Both the position numbers and the translations under genes were made by a program. Source: Sphingobacterium cavernae (GTDB taxonomy: Bacteria; Bacteroidota; Bacteroidia; Sphingobacteriales; Sphingobacteriaceae). Taken from it: 64,000 nt of DNA. The notes below the pieces were generated by a model. The model ran no database searches. It saw only the letters and a program-made list of their open reading frames with translations, and was not told where the DNA came from. Below are positions 34,303-42,988 of the stretch, in pieces. Location: positions 84,285 to 148,284 of the forward strand of contig NZ_VIQM01000087.1 in the NCBI RefSeq assembly GCF_008520265.1, given 5' to 3'. The stretch's first letter is position 1. Each line of letters begins with the position of its first letter.

Positions 34303-35046
34303 TTATTTTCCAAATGTATAAACTAACCCCAACGTAAAAACTGAGTTTCCGGCTTTTAAATATTCGTTGCTATTCAATCCAATATTAAAACCATTAGTAT
34401 ACTGCACTTGCAAGCCATTAACCAATTGCATACGCGTAAAAAAAAGTGGTTCAATAAAATAATTTTCCTCCTTAGGAGCTATAACATCATTCAATAAAAA
34501 ATCCTTCATCCCTATTCTACTTAGACGAATTGCAGTACCATAGTTTAATTCTTTTTTGTCTCCAAAGATATTTATCTTCTTTTTACGTGTAGATGAGTAG
34601 TTTACCTGTAAAAATATTTTATCAAAATTCATTTCGCGCGATTCCACCAATTCATAACCATAGATCGACGCTCTTTGCTTGAAATCTTTTGTATTTCCAA
34701 CACCATAGCCAGCGTACATTTCAAATACTTGCCTTTTATCCTTTCCCTTAGTCGTGAAATAACCGATTCCTCCTTCTGTTAACCACTGACGAAAGTAATT
34801 ATTATTATTAGCACCAGTGTTGACAGTTGATCCATTAGCAATGATAGCTATATTATCACTTATCGCTACTCCCAAATTTCCAGAAATATTTCCTTTGGAA
34901 TTAAAATGTCCTCCTACATAGACTTCACCAGAATTTTTGAACATTGGTGTCGATGGAACATTAGGCATATAGATAGAGCTACAACTGGCCAAAAATACTG
35001 TTGAAAACAGTAAAAGTAATGAATGATTTTTGATGATTTTTGACAT
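34303..35046 (-). CDS. Beta-rich envelope lipoprotein of unknown function
   Basis: A 247-residue lipoprotein with a signal ending in FSTVFLASC. Three in-frame ATGs lie close together; the third (MSKIIKNHS) is preferred since it gives the most typical signal. The mature protein has repeated amphipathic strands (GEVYVGGHFNSKGNISGNLG, VFEMYAGYGVGN, KIFLQVNYSS, TLGLVYTFGK at the end) and looks like a small beta-barrel with a final-strand motif ending in an aromatic plus GK. It could be an outer-membrane barrel-like lipoprotein. Its operon partner is the LEA-like lipoprotein. It follows the ompA-family gene but is separated from it by a strong terminator. No family recognised. Confidence 0.7.
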   Translation of the reverse strand: MSKIIKNHSLLLLFSTVFLASCSSIYMPNVPSTPMFKNSGEVYVGGHFNSKGNISGNLGVAISDNIAIIANGSTVNTGANNNNYFRQWLTEGGIGYFTTKGKDKRQVFEMYAGYGVGNTKDFKQRASIYGYELVESREMNFDKIFLQVNYSSTRKKKINIFGDKKELNYGTAIRLSRIGMKDFLLNDVIAPKEENYFIEPLFFTRMQLVNGLQVQYTNGFNIGLNSNEYLKAGNSVFTLGLVYTFGK

Positions 35047-35080
35047 ACACATGGTTACGAACAATCATGCCAATTTAATA

Positions 35081-35111
35081 TAAAAAGTCCTTGATCAAGC
35101 ATCAAGGACTT
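35081..35111 (-). terminator. Strong terminator after the OmpA-family gene
   Basis: A perfect 11-bp stem (AAGTCCTTGAT / ATCAAGGACTT) with a 5-base loop, followed on the minus strand by TTTTTATA, 26 bases past the stop. Confidence 0.85.
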
Positions 35112-35136
35112 AATTTTATATTATTTAACGTAAATT

Positions 35137-36012
35137 TTAGATACTTGGTTCTTGTTCTGTATCAGGAGCTTTATCGATTAACTCCATAAATTGATCTAAT
35201 TTCGGTGTAATTATGATTTGCGTACGTCTATTTCTAGCTTTACCCGCTGGTGTGCTGTTATCCGCAATAGGATTATACTCACCACGACCACCTGCTGTCA
35301 AGCGCTTAGGATCTACCCCATAATTATTTTGTAATGCTTGTACAACTGATGAGGCACGAAGAGTGGACAGATCCCAATTGTTACGAATATTTGGTTTCGA
35401 GATCGGATCTGAATCTGTGTTACCTTCAATTAGTACATCATAATCTTTATAGTCTTGAATGATTTTTGCAATCTTGCTTAAAGTTTCTCCAGCTTGCTCA
35501 GACACTTCATAACTTCCAGATTTGTACAACATATTATCCGACAAGGATATATAAACAACACCTTTCAATACCTGAACATCCACATCCTTCAACTCCTCAC
35601 GACTAAGCGAACGTGTCAAATTGTTGGTCAACACCATATTCAATGAATCCGACTTATTTTTCGTGTTTACCAAGTGTTGAATGTACTTGTTTGAAGCATT
35701 AATCTCATCCACTAGCTTGGAAATATTCACATTTCCCTGAGAATTTTGTGCGATACTTTGATCTAAAGTTCCTTGTAACTTTGCATAAGCTTCTTTCAAG
35801 GCCGCGTTATTCTTACGCTCGTATTCTAATTGATCCTCTAAGCTTTTTACTTTTGCACGACTTTCAGTCAATTCCAATTGTGTCTTTTGATACAATTGAC
35901 CGAGATCTCTGTATTGTGCATCTAATGCAGTGTATTTTTTATTGCTCACACAACCTGTTAATAACAAGCCGCCAAGCAAAATGGTAACAGGAAGAATTCT
36001 TTGTATTGCCAT
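35137..36012 (-). CDS. OmpA-family peptidoglycan-binding lipoprotein with coiled coil
   Basis: A 291-residue lipoprotein (signal ending at Cys21, GLLLTGC). Residues about 25-105 are a coiled coil (QKTQLELTESRAKVKSLEDQ and following). The C-terminal OmpA/Pal domain covers about 150-275: VYISLSDNMLYKSGSYEVSE, DVLIEGNTDSDPI, LSTLRASSVVQAL, and AGKARNRRTQIIITP with the Arg that binds diaminopimelate. Such proteins tether the outer membrane to the wall. The coiled coil followed by OmpA domain resembles MotB-less Bacteroidota lipoproteins often listed as OmpA family. It is transcribed alone between two terminators. Function in envelope stability is inferred from the family. Confidence 0.9.
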   Translation of the reverse strand: MAIQRILPVTILLGGLLLTGCVSNKKYTALDAQYRDLGQLYQKTQLELTESRAKVKSLEDQLEYERKNNAALKEAYAKLQGTLDQSIAQNSQGNVNISKLVDEINASNKYIQHLVNTKNKSDSLNMVLTNNLTRSLSREELKDVDVQVLKGVVYISLSDNMLYKSGSYEVSEQAGETLSKIAKIIQDYKDYDVLIEGNTDSDPISKPNIRNNWDLSTLRASSVVQALQNNYGVDPKRLTAGGRGEYNPIADNSTPAGKARNRRTQIIITPKLDQFMELIDKAPDTEQEPSI

Positions 36013-36089
36013 ATTCTTTTATTTTAATCTTTCATAAATTAACAATTATAATACCGAAATACAAGGTTTTATTGTTAAATAATACTAAA

Positions 36090-36120
36090 AAATCCTTCAA
36101 CCGGGGAGATTGAAGGATTT
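36090..36120 (-). terminator. Terminator downstream of pyrD
   Basis: A perfect 11-bp stem (AAATCCTTCAA / TTGAAGGATTT) with a 9-base loop, followed on the minus strand by TTTTTTAG. It lies about 120 bases past the pyrD stop in a 226-base gap that otherwise shows only AT-rich DNA and the upstream region of the OmpA-family gene. Confidence 0.75.
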
Positions 36121-36238
36121 TATAACTAACCAATTATTAACCTAAATTATGAATTACTAAACACTAATCAATACTTATGCCAATCTTAATTATGTCAGTT
36201 TTATATTAACATATTTTAACAATTTATTGCTAAAACGT

Positions 36239-37270
36239 CTATTTATTTTTCAAAATACCCTTACAGATATTACTAATCAAAGCTGGGCCTTCATAAACAA
36301 AACCTGTATAGACTTGTACTAAAGCAGCACCAGCATTCAATTTCTCTATCGCATCTTCTGCTGTATGAATACCGCCTACCCCAATTATTGGAAAAGCTCC
36401 ATTTGATTTTTGGTGAATGTATTTAATTACTTCTGTCGAGCGTTTTGTTAATGGCTTACCACTTACTCCGCCCATTTCCTTCACCAAATTAGGATCAGAC
36501 TGCAAACCTTCTCTCGAAATTGTTGTATTTGTCGCTATTAAACCAGCAATTTTAGTTTCAGTTACGATATCAACAATATCATCCAATTGCGAATCAGTCA
36601 AATCAGGTGCAATTTTTAATAATATTGGTTTTGCAGTAGGCTTCTGTGCATTCAAATCTTGTAAGGTATTCAAGATATGCATCAATGGACCTTTTTCTTG
36701 TAAATCACGTAAACCTGGTGTATTTGGCGAACTCACATTCACGACAAAGTAATCAACGTAATCATACAATGCATGGAAACAATAGATATAATCGTTAACA
36801 GCTTCTTCGTTTGGCGTCACTTTATTTTTACCAATATTTCCACCAATGATGACACCTTGCGTATTTTTTAGATGAGATAATCGTCCTGCAGCAACATCTG
36901 CGCCTTGATTATTGAATCCCATACGATTAATCAATGCTTCGTCATTTACCAAACGAAACATACGGGGCTTATCATTTCCCGGCTGAGGCTTTGGTGTGAC
37001 TGTTCCAATTTCGATAAAACCAAAACCAAAATTCGACATATCTTCGATATACTCTGCATTTTTGTCAAAACCAGCAGCCAAACCTACAGGATTTTTGAAC
37101 TTTAAACCAAAAACTTCTCTTTCTAATCGCGGATCTTCGACCGAATACAAAGATTTCAAAATAGATTTAGAACCCCAGATTTTAGTGAAAGTTTTCAATC
37201 CATTCGTAACCGTATGATGCGCTTTTTCGGGCGCCATCGAAAAGAAAATTGGCTTTATTAGTTTGTACAT
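36239..37270 (-). CDS. pyrD: Dihydroorotate dehydrogenase, class 2 (quinone-linked)
   Basis: A 343-residue FMN enzyme oxidising dihydroorotate to orotate with a quinone acceptor at the inner membrane. The start [12 protein letters not shown] is preferred over an ATG eight codons upstream because class 2 enzymes begin this way, with the short amphipathic N-terminal helices for membrane contact. Seen segments: [68 protein letters not shown] with the catalytic Ser of class 2, [25 protein letters not shown] and [20 protein letters not shown]. It is transcribed alone and divergent from the ABC-F gene, with pyrC elsewhere in the window. Confidence 0.96.
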   Translation of the reverse strand: MYKLIKPIFFSMAPEKAHHTVTNGLKTFTKIWGSKSILKSLYSVEDPRLEREVFGLKFKNPVGLAAGFDKNAEYIEDMSNFGFGFIEIGTVTPKPQPGNDKPRMFRLVNDEALINRMGFNNQGADVAAGRLSHLKNTQGVIIGGNIGKNKVTPNEEAVNDYIYCFHALYDYVDYFVVNVSSPNTPGLRDLQEKGPLMHILNTLQDLNAQKPTAKPILLKIAPDLTDSQLDDIVDIVTETKIAGLIATNTTISREGLQSDPNLVKEMGGVSGKPLTKRSTEVIKYIHQKSNGAFPIIGVGGIHTAEDAIEKLNAGAALVQVYTGFVYEGPALISNICKGILKNK

Positions 37271-37356
37271 TATCAAATATGAATCTTTAATCAAAAAACG
37301 AAGGATATATTCCTTTTGCTTAGCTACAAAGGTAGAAAAGAAGCAGAAATAATCAC

Positions 37357-37364
37357 TACTTTTG
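37357..37364 (+). promoter_or_regulatory. Bacteroidota -7 box (TAnnTTTG) in front of the ABC-F gene
   Basis: TACTTTTG matches the Bacteroidota sigma-factor -7 consensus and lies only eight bases before the chosen ATG. A clear -33 TTG was not found. If used, the transcript would start at or next to the start codon. Confidence 0.4.
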
Positions 37365-37372
37365 CATTCGAA

Positions 37373-39286
37373 ATGATATCAATAAATAATTTAACATTTG
37401 AAATAGGCTCAAGAGCCTTGTACGACGAAGCAAGCTGGCACATCAAACCAGGAGATAAAGTAGGATTAATCGGTGCTAATGGCACAGGGAAATCCACATT
37501 ACTACGTCTCATCGTCGGACAATACAAACCTACCTCAGGTACCATTTCAATGGCTAAAGATTTAAAAATTGGTTACCTAAACCAAGATTTATTGTCTTAC
37601 CATTCGGAAAAAAGCATTTTACATGTGGCTATGGAGGCTTTTGAGCGCCAAAATCAACTGCACACAGAGATAGAAAATCTACTTAAGAAATTAGAAACAG
37701 ACTATTCGGATGATATTCTGAACAAGCTTAGTGATAAACAATCAGAGTTTGAAGCATTAGATGGTTACAATATTGAATTTCGTGCGCATGAGATATTAGC
37801 AGGTCTTGGTTTTTCGGAAGATGAACAAAGAAGACCATTGGCTACTTTCTCTGGAGGATGGCGTATGCGTGTGATGTTGGCGCGAATTCTTTTGCAAGCA
37901 CCTGATATTTTATTATTGGATGAGCCGACAAACCACATGGATTTACCTTCTATCAAATGGTTGGAAAATTACTTACAAGCTTTTGAAGGTGCAATTGTAA
38001 TTGTATCACACGATAGGTATTTCTTGGATAGAATTATCAAAAAAACAGTAGAGTCTCGCAAAGGAAAATTGACTTTGTATGCTGGTAATTACAGCTTCTA
38101 TTTGGAAGAAAAAGCGATGCGTAATGAAATACAAGCAGGGCAATTCAAAAATCAGCAAGCTAAAATTAAGCAAGAAGAACGATTAATTGAGCGGTTCCGT
38201 GCAAAAGCATCGAAAGCAAAAATGGCGCAATCGCGCATCAAAGCTTTGGAGCGCATGGATCGTGTAGACGATGTGGATGACGATAATCCGGAAGTAAATT
38301 TCAGCTTTAAATTTTCTAAACCTTCGGGTCGCCATGTGGTCACTTTAGAAAATATTTCCAAGTCTTACCCAAATTTGGAGATCTTGCGCAATACCAATGC
38401 ACTCATCGAAAAAGGCGATAAAATTGCTTTAATCGGCGCCAACGGTAAGGGTAAATCTACCTTATTACGAATTGTTGCTGATAATGACAAAAACTTCGAA
38501 GGCACGGCTATCAAAGGACACAATGTTTCCCAAACTTTCTTTGCACAGCATCAATTGGAGGCTTTGCATTTAGAAAACTCTATCATTGCCGAAATGCAAG
38601 CCTTTGCCCCAAAACATACCGAAACAGAATTACGTTCGATTTTGGGTTGCTTCCTATTTACAGGAGATGATGCTTTCAAAAAGATTAAAGTGCTATCAGG
38701 AGGTGAAAAATCACGTGTTGCTTTAGCGAAAGCTTTAACAGCAGACGCAAATTTCTTGGTACTCGATGAGCCTACTAACCACTTGGATATGGCTTCCGTA
38801 AACATTTTGATTCAGGCGCTACAACAATATGAGGGTACTTTTATTGTTGTTTCTCACGACCGTTATTTCTTAGACAATGTAGCTAACAAAATTTGGTTTA
38901 TCGAAAATAAAGAAATCAAAGAATATCCTGGAACATACCAAGAGTATGAAGAATGGAATGCTAAACGTGTCATAAAACCGGAAGTTAAAGAAGAGAAAAA
39001 AATAGTCAAAGAAGAGCCTAAAAAACAAAAACAAGCACCTTCTGACGACACCAAAAGAATATTACTAAAGAAGAATAAAGAACTAGCCCAACTGGAAGAG
39101 CAAATTGCGATCAAAGATGAAGAGGTCAAAAAATTAGAAGCACATTTGTCTTCCGAAGAAGTTTATTCAGATGCAGTCAAATTACAAGAAGCAACAAGAA
39201 ATTACAATTCTGCCAAAGCTGAATTTGATCAGTTACAACAAAACTGGGAAGCATTAGCAGAAGAGATAATGGAACTGGAGGGATAA
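37373..39286 (+). CDS. ABC-F family ATPase (Uup/EttA-like)
   Basis: A 637-residue soluble protein with two ABC ATPase domains and no membrane segments. Domain 1: Walker [12 protein letters not shown], signature [12 protein letters not shown], Walker [14 protein letters not shown]. Domain 2: Walker [12 protein letters not shown], signature [16 protein letters not shown], Walker [14 protein letters not shown] basic linker between them ([20 protein letters not shown]) is the ABC-F P-site tRNA-interaction motif, and the last 90 residues form a coiled coil as in Uup. ABC-F proteins bind the ribosomal E site and relieve stalls; some protect against antibiotics, but the short linker points to a housekeeping type. 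Start 37373 ([12 protein letters not shown]) is preferred over an ATG nineteen codons upstream. Confidence 0.93.
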   Translation: MISINNLTFEIGSRALYDEASWHIKPGDKVGLIGANGTGKSTLLRLIVGQYKPTSGTISMAKDLKIGYLNQDLLSYHSEKSILHVAMEAFERQNQLHTEIENLLKKLETDYSDDILNKLSDKQSEFEALDGYNIEFRAHEILAGLGFSEDEQRRPLATFSGGWRMRVMLARILLQAPDILLLDEPTNHMDLPSIKWLENYLQAFEGAIVIVSHDRYFLDRIIKKTVESRKGKLTLYAGNYSFYLEEKAMRNEIQAGQFKNQQAKIKQEERLIERFRAKASKAKMAQSRIKALERMDRVDDVDDDNPEVNFSFKFSKPSGRHVVTLENISKSYPNLEILRNTNALIEKGDKIALIGANGKGKSTLLRIVADNDKNFEGTAIKGHNVSQTFFAQHQLEALHLENSIIAEMQAFAPKHTETELRSILGCFLFTGDDAFKKIKVLSGGEKSRVALAKALTADANFLVLDEPTNHLDMASVNILIQALQQYEGTFIVVSHDRYFLDNVANKIWFIENKEIKEYPGTYQEYEEWNAKRVIKPEVKEEKKIVKEEPKKQKQAPSDDTKRILLKKNKELAQLEEQIAIKDEEVKKLEAHLSSEEVYSDAVKLQEATRNYNSAKAEFDQLQQNWEALAEEIMELEG

Positions 39287-39292
39287 AATATA

Positions 39293-39317
39293 AAGGCTTT
39301 ACAAATTGTAAAGCCTT
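39293..39317. terminator. Bidirectional terminator between convergent genes
   Basis: A perfect 10-bp stem (AAGGCTTTAC / GTAAAGCCTT) with a 5-base loop fills the 37-base gap between the ABC-F gene and the convergent GNAT gene. AT-rich tails lie on both sides. Confidence 0.75.
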
Positions 39318-39323
39318 CATTTT

Positions 39324-39773
39324 CTATGTTAACACCATTTCTACATGAGGAATATTATCTTCGAGATAAGGCTCTTCGCTCACACGTACAAAACCTACGT
39401 TTTCATAAAACCCCTGTAAATGTGCTTGCGCGCTAATGCGGATGGCTTCTGTTGGAAAATCTTTTCGTATGGCTGAAATGGCTTGCAACATAAGCTCTGT
39501 CCCCAATTTCAAATGACGTGCAGCTGGATTCACTACTACACGACCAATCGACGCATCTGCGTAGGATACATTAGGCGGAAGTAAGCGTGCATAAGCTACG
39601 ACTTCTCCATCCAAAATTCCCATCAAATGCTTTCCTTTCAAATCTTTGTTATCACATTCCGGGTACAAACATTCTTGTTCCAACATGAATACATTAATAC
39701 GAAGTTGTAATATCTTATACAACTCCAAACTTGACAATTCTGAAAAAGGACGAACTACCCAAGTAACACTCAT
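39324..39773 (-). CDS. ElaA-type GNAT N-acetyltransferase
   Basis: A 149-residue single-domain GNAT. The N-terminal SELSSLELYKILQLRINVFM and LEQECLYPECDNKDLKGKHL match the ElaA subfamily, and IGRVVVNPAARHLKLGTELM contains the acetyl-CoA pyrophosphate-binding loop. ElaA proteins are acyltransferases of unknown natural substrate. It is the last gene of a minus-strand unit with yqeY and an SDR gene (gaps of 6 and 7 bases). Confidence 0.88.
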   Translation of the reverse strand: MSVTWVVRPFSELSSLELYKILQLRINVFMLEQECLYPECDNKDLKGKHLMGILDGEVVAYARLLPPNVSYADASIGRVVVNPAARHLKLGTELMLQAISAIRKDFPTEAIRISAQAHLQGFYENVGFVRVSEEPYLEDNIPHVEMVLT

Positions 39774-39779
39774 TTGAAA

Positions 39780-40229
39780 TTAAGCTAAACTAGATTTTAC
39801 GATTTCAGAAATAGTTTTGCCGTCAGCTTTACCAGCCAATTGTGCATTTGCAACACCCATTACTTTACCCATGTCTTTCATGCCGGCAGCGCCAGTTTCA
39901 GTGATAATATTTTTAATAACCGCTTCAATTTCTTCACGAGATAATTGTTTCGGAAGATATTCTTCAATCACTTGTTGCTCTTCAAACTCTGTTTGAAACA
40001 AATCCTCACGACCTTGAGTTTTGTAAATCTCTCCAGACTCCTTGCGTTGTTTTACTAATTTCTGCAAAACTTTGATTTCAGCATCTTCTGTCAATTCTTC
40101 AACACCTGCTTTTTCAGTTTTTGCTAATAAAATAGCCGCCTTCACAGCACGCAATCCTCTCAAACGCACGGCATCTTTAGCGATCATCGCTGCTTTGATA
40201 TCCTGATTTATTTTTTGTTCTAATGACAT
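39780..40229 (-). CDS. GatB/YqeY domain protein
   Basis: A 149-residue, mostly helical YqeY protein. Seen: LEQKINQDIKAAMIAKDAVR at the start, LRGLRAVKAAILLAKTEK, VLQKLVKQRKESGEIYKTQG, IEEYLPKQLSREEIEAVI and the final GMKDMGKVMGVANAQLAGKA. The fold matches the tRNA-binding tail domain of the amidotransferase subunit GatB, but YqeY stands alone and its task is uncertain; it often lies near rpsU or dnaG. Here it is in an operon with an SDR and a GNAT gene. Cytoplasmic. Confidence 0.92.
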   Translation of the reverse strand: MSLEQKINQDIKAAMIAKDAVRLRGLRAVKAAILLAKTEKAGVEELTEDAEIKVLQKLVKQRKESGEIYKTQGREDLFQTEFEEQQVIEEYLPKQLSREEIEAVIKNIITETGAAGMKDMGKVMGVANAQLAGKADGKTISEIVKSSLA

Positions 40230-40236
40230 AATACAA

Positions 40237-40998
40237 TTATTTTCTGTTTACAATAGTTCCATTTGCTTGCGCTGTAGGCATGATAAGCAAATCGTTTATA
40301 TTCACATGTGCTGGACGAGATAAAACAAAAGCAATTGTTTCTGCTATATCCTCTCCACGCAATGGTGTTAAGCCAGTATACACATTTTTTGCCCGTTCTT
40401 TATCCCCATGAAATCTAACTTCCGAAAATTCAGTCTCAACCATACCAGGGTTAATTGCCGTAACTTTTATTCCGAAAGGTAACAAATCAATACGCATCGC
40501 TTTATTCAACGCATCCACCGCATGCTTCGTAGCACAATACACATTTCCATTCGGATAGACTTCCTTACCAGCAATTGAACCAATATTTACAATATGTGCA
40601 CTGTTACTAAGTTTCAAAAAAGGAGTAACTGCTTTTGTGACGTAAAGAAGTCCCTTTACATTTGTATCGATCATGCGATCCCAATCGTCCAAATCTCCAT
40701 CTTGCAAAGCATCCAATCCTTGACTTAATCCCGCATTATTGATTAATATATCAATATTTTTCCATTCGGCAGGAAGATTATGTATAGAATTTAGGACATC
40801 TTCTCTGTTTCGTACATCCAACACAAAAGTATACACTTCCAAACCTGAAATAGATTCTTGTAACTCGTTTTTTAATTGTACCAACCTATCTTCACGGCGT
40901 GCACAAAGAATCAATCTATAATTTCCCTCTTTCGCTAATACATGCGCACAGGAAGCACCGATACCTGAACTTGCGCCAGTAATTAAAACTGTTCTCAT
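40237..40998 (-). CDS. Short-chain dehydrogenase/reductase (YdfG-like)
   Basis: A 253-residue classical SDR. The NADP-binding motif TGASSGIGASCA opens the Rossmann fold with RRED following the second strand, which favours NADP. NNAG lies in the middle, and the active site YCATKHAVDAL gives Tyr and Lys with an upstream Ser in IVNIGSIAGKEV. The closest known group is YdfG, a 3-hydroxy acid (serine, allo-threonine) dehydrogenase; other hydroxyl substrates are possible. It lies 3 bases after the porT stop on the same strand, so it may belong to the porT-ubiE transcript. Confidence 0.9.
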   Translation of the reverse strand: MRTVLITGASSGIGASCAHVLAKEGNYRLILCARREDRLVQLKNELQESISGLEVYTFVLDVRNREDVLNSIHNLPAEWKNIDILINNAGLSQGLDALQDGDLDDWDRMIDTNVKGLLYVTKAVTPFLKLSNSAHIVNIGSIAGKEVYPNGNVYCATKHAVDALNKAMRIDLLPFGIKVTAINPGMVETEFSEVRFHGDKERAKNVYTGLTPLRGEDIAETIAFVLSRPAHVNINDLLIMPTAQANGTIVNRK

Positions 40999-41001
40999 TT
41001 T

Positions 41002-41841
41002 TTATTGAAATATGAGGCTAAAATAGATATTGCGAACAAGACCGCGATCTATTGGCGCCATAAATTTGTTTTCAGCAGATAAAAGATGATTATTACTCAA
41101 TATATTATTTATGCTTTGACTAAATCTAATCTCGGGAGAAACTTTAAAGAAAGATAAAAAGATATCAAACCCAACTCCAGCCTCCCATGACATATATTCT
41201 GGACGTAAAATAATTCCTTCAGGTACTTGCCTATTATTTTTAGACTCCAATCTTAAATCATTATATTGCTTTATAAGTCCTACCCATCGAGTCAATCTGA
41301 CGCCTCCCAAAACATAAGCTCTATATTTTGCATCAGAATCAAAAAACGCTTTTTCTTCTGAACGAAATTTAAGCGCTACAGGAAATTCAAAGGAGTTGAA
41401 ATTATCGCCTCGAAGATCTTGTAACACATGCTTTGACTTGCGTACAATAGGGTTTCTGTCTGTATCAATTGGAGAAAAGACAATTTGATTAGAATTTAAA
41501 ATATTGAAGGAGGGATTAAAATTGATAGAGAGCTTCTCACTCCAACGAAAATCCATCGGTAAGCCTATTGAAAATCCAGCCGAGCTTCTACTTTGAATTG
41601 ATTTTAATTCTCCTAAATATGTTAAGCTCTCCGAATCAGAATCTAAGTTTTCAAATAACTGTTTCCAATTATCCTTTAACTTCAATTGATAATTCTGATT
41701 TATATAATTGTATTGAAACCCAATTTGAATAGTTGCGTCTTCATCGTACCCACTAAATGGAAATGAAATAAGATTTTGTGCCATCAATGCATGGATCGAT
41801 AACAGTAATGATAAAATTATGGTGTACCCATATTTGATCAT
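41002..41841 (-). CDS. porT: PorT-family outer-membrane protein (type IX secretion)
   Basis: A 279-residue protein with a signal peptide (cleavage near LMAQ, residue 22) and alternating strands of a predicted eight-strand outer-membrane barrel, ending in NIYFSLIFQ. Segments such as ATIQIGFQYNYINQNYQLKL, SSAGFSIGLPMDFR, and FEFPVALKFRS fit PorT, a component of the Bacteroidota-specific type IX secretion system needed for export of gingipain-like proteins and for gliding in relatives. The link to ubiE, with a four-base overlap here, is typical for porT in this phylum and supports the call. Sequence similarity within PorT is low, so context carries weight. Confidence 0.85.
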   Translation of the reverse strand: MIKYGYTIILSLLLSIHALMAQNLISFPFSGYDEDATIQIGFQYNYINQNYQLKLKDNWKQLFENLDSDSESLTYLGELKSIQSRSSAGFSIGLPMDFRWSEKLSINFNPSFNILNSNQIVFSPIDTDRNPIVRKSKHVLQDLRGDNFNSFEFPVALKFRSEEKAFFDSDAKYRAYVLGGVRLTRWVGLIKQYNDLRLESKNNRQVPEGIILRPEYMSWEAGVGFDIFLSFFKVSPEIRFSQSINNILSNNHLLSAENKFMAPIDRGLVRNIYFSLIFQ

Positions 41842-42578
41842 TTTGATGCTTCGTAGATTGTACAGAAACCAAAAGTTTGAGGCAGAACGTTCGTGGAACT
41901 AAAACCAACTTTATCTGTTATTTTAGCAAAACGTCCACCATCAGGAAATTTAGCTACAGATTCAGGCAAATAAGAATACGCACTTGAATCTTTAGAAATC
42001 AATCGACCATATGCAGGTACAATTTTATGAAAGTAAAAATTATAAAACTGCTTAATAGGAAATGCTGTAGGGTTAGATAATTCTAAAATAATCGCTTTCC
42101 CACCTGGCTTTAATACGCGGTGAATTTCAGACAATCCCTTTTCCAAATCTTCAAAATTACGAACCCCAAATGCTACAGTCACCGCATCAAAAGAATTATC
42201 TTCAAACTGAAGGCTTTCTGAATCACCCAACTGAACTTCAAATACATTTTGCAATCCTTTTTTTACAATTTTCTCTTTAGCAACTTCTAACATTCCTTGC
42301 GAAATATCGACACCAATAATTTTTTTGGGTTTTAAGATTTTGATAGATTCAATAGCAAAATCACCAGTACCCGTCGCAACATCCAATATATGTTGCGGAT
42401 GAATTTCTTGTAAAAGTTTGATTGCCTTCTTTCGCCATATCACGTCAATACGCATTGTCATCAGACGATTCAAAAGATCGTATTTCTTCGAAATATTGTT
42501 AAACATATCTGCGACTTGTTCTTTTTTACCGCCGTCCTTTGACTTATATGGTTTTAGTGTTGAAGCTTCATTTGACAT
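41838..42578 (-). CDS. ubiE: Demethylmenaquinone methyltransferase (UbiE/MenG)
   Basis: A 246-residue SAM-dependent methyltransferase. Seen: VADMFNNISKKYDLLNRLMT, the SAM-binding motif ILDVATGTGDFAIES, VGVDISQGMLEVAKEKI, FDAVTVAFGVRNFEDLEKGL and EIHRVLKPGGKAIILELSNP, all typical of UbiE/MenG. As Bacteroidota use menaquinone, the reaction is methylation of demethylmenaquinone in the last step of menaquinone synthesis. A -7 promoter box lies five bases before the start. It is the first gene of a minus-strand unit with porT and is divergent from dnaB across a 410-base gap. Confidence 0.95.
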   Translation of the reverse strand: MSNEASTLKPYKSKDGGKKEQVADMFNNISKKYDLLNRLMTMRIDVIWRKKAIKLLQEIHPQHILDVATGTGDFAIESIKILKPKKIIGVDISQGMLEVAKEKIVKKGLQNVFEVQLGDSESLQFEDNSFDAVTVAFGVRNFEDLEKGLSEIHRVLKPGGKAIILELSNPTAFPIKQFYNFYFHKIVPAYGRLISKDSSAYSYLPESVAKFPDGGRFAKITDKVGFSSTNVLPQTFGFCTIYEASK

Positions 42579-42582
42579 ACAG

Positions 42583-42590
42583 CAAAGATA
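42583..42590 (-). promoter_or_regulatory. -7 box (TAnnTTTG) directly before ubiE
   Basis: On the minus strand TATCTTTG lies four bases upstream of the ubiE ATG, which would give a leaderless or nearly leaderless transcript. No clear -33 element. Confidence 0.4.
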
Positions 42591-42911
42591 GTATATATTT
42601 TATGTAGTATAAAAAAGAAAAATTACTCTTCGCGACAGGAACTTTTCTTAAAGTATTGATTATGAAAACTTAACTTCATAGTTCATCATCAAGCAATTCA
42701 CACAACAACCATTTTTGACTTATTAACATGCAGAAGAATTTTCCACACAACATTAAGTATTTGAACACTAGATGTGTTCAGTTGTTATCAACACAATATC
42801 CACAATATATGTTAATAATAACTCGTTATTTAATAGCGCCTAAAGCATTGCTAAAATTTACTTAACATGGAGATGTGAAGAACTATAAAATTTCAGCTTT
42901 ACAATTTTTAG

Positions 42912-42919
42912 TACTTTTG
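42912..42919 (+). promoter_or_regulatory. -7 box (TAnnTTTG) upstream of dnaB
   Basis: TACTTTTG lies 69 bases before the dnaB start; a convincing -33 TTG at the usual distance is lacking. An inverted pair ACATG..CATG (42935-42951) lies in the expected leader. Confidence 0.45.
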
Positions 42920-42988
42920 TTATAACGATGTTTTACATGTCCAATAACATGGGTAAAAGTATTGAAAAACATAAAAAATTAAGGGATA

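Larger units (their letters stand above)
42579..42988. other. ubiE-dnaB divergent intergenic region with DnaA-box-like sites (candidate origin)
   Basis: This is the only gene-free stretch over 300 bases. It holds three sequences one mismatch from the DnaA box TTATCCACA: TTTTCCACA (42739-42747), TTATCAACA (42785-42793) and ATATCCACA (42796-42804). Next to them is AT-rich DNA (TATATGTTAATAATAACTCG from 42806). An inverted repeat TGAACAC/GTGTTCA sits at 42762-42780. Gene direction switches here from mostly minus to mostly plus. This suits a replication origin, but dnaA is not in the window and the sites could instead regulate dnaB. Confidence 0.45.

Noticed and set aside
36417..36752. 111-codon open frame antisense to pyrD
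   Set aside because: Complement of a conserved enzyme; composition typical of a shadow frame.
37316..37372. Longer N-terminus for the ABC-F protein
   Set aside because: The added nineteen residues precede the conserved first strand and contain the probable promoter box.
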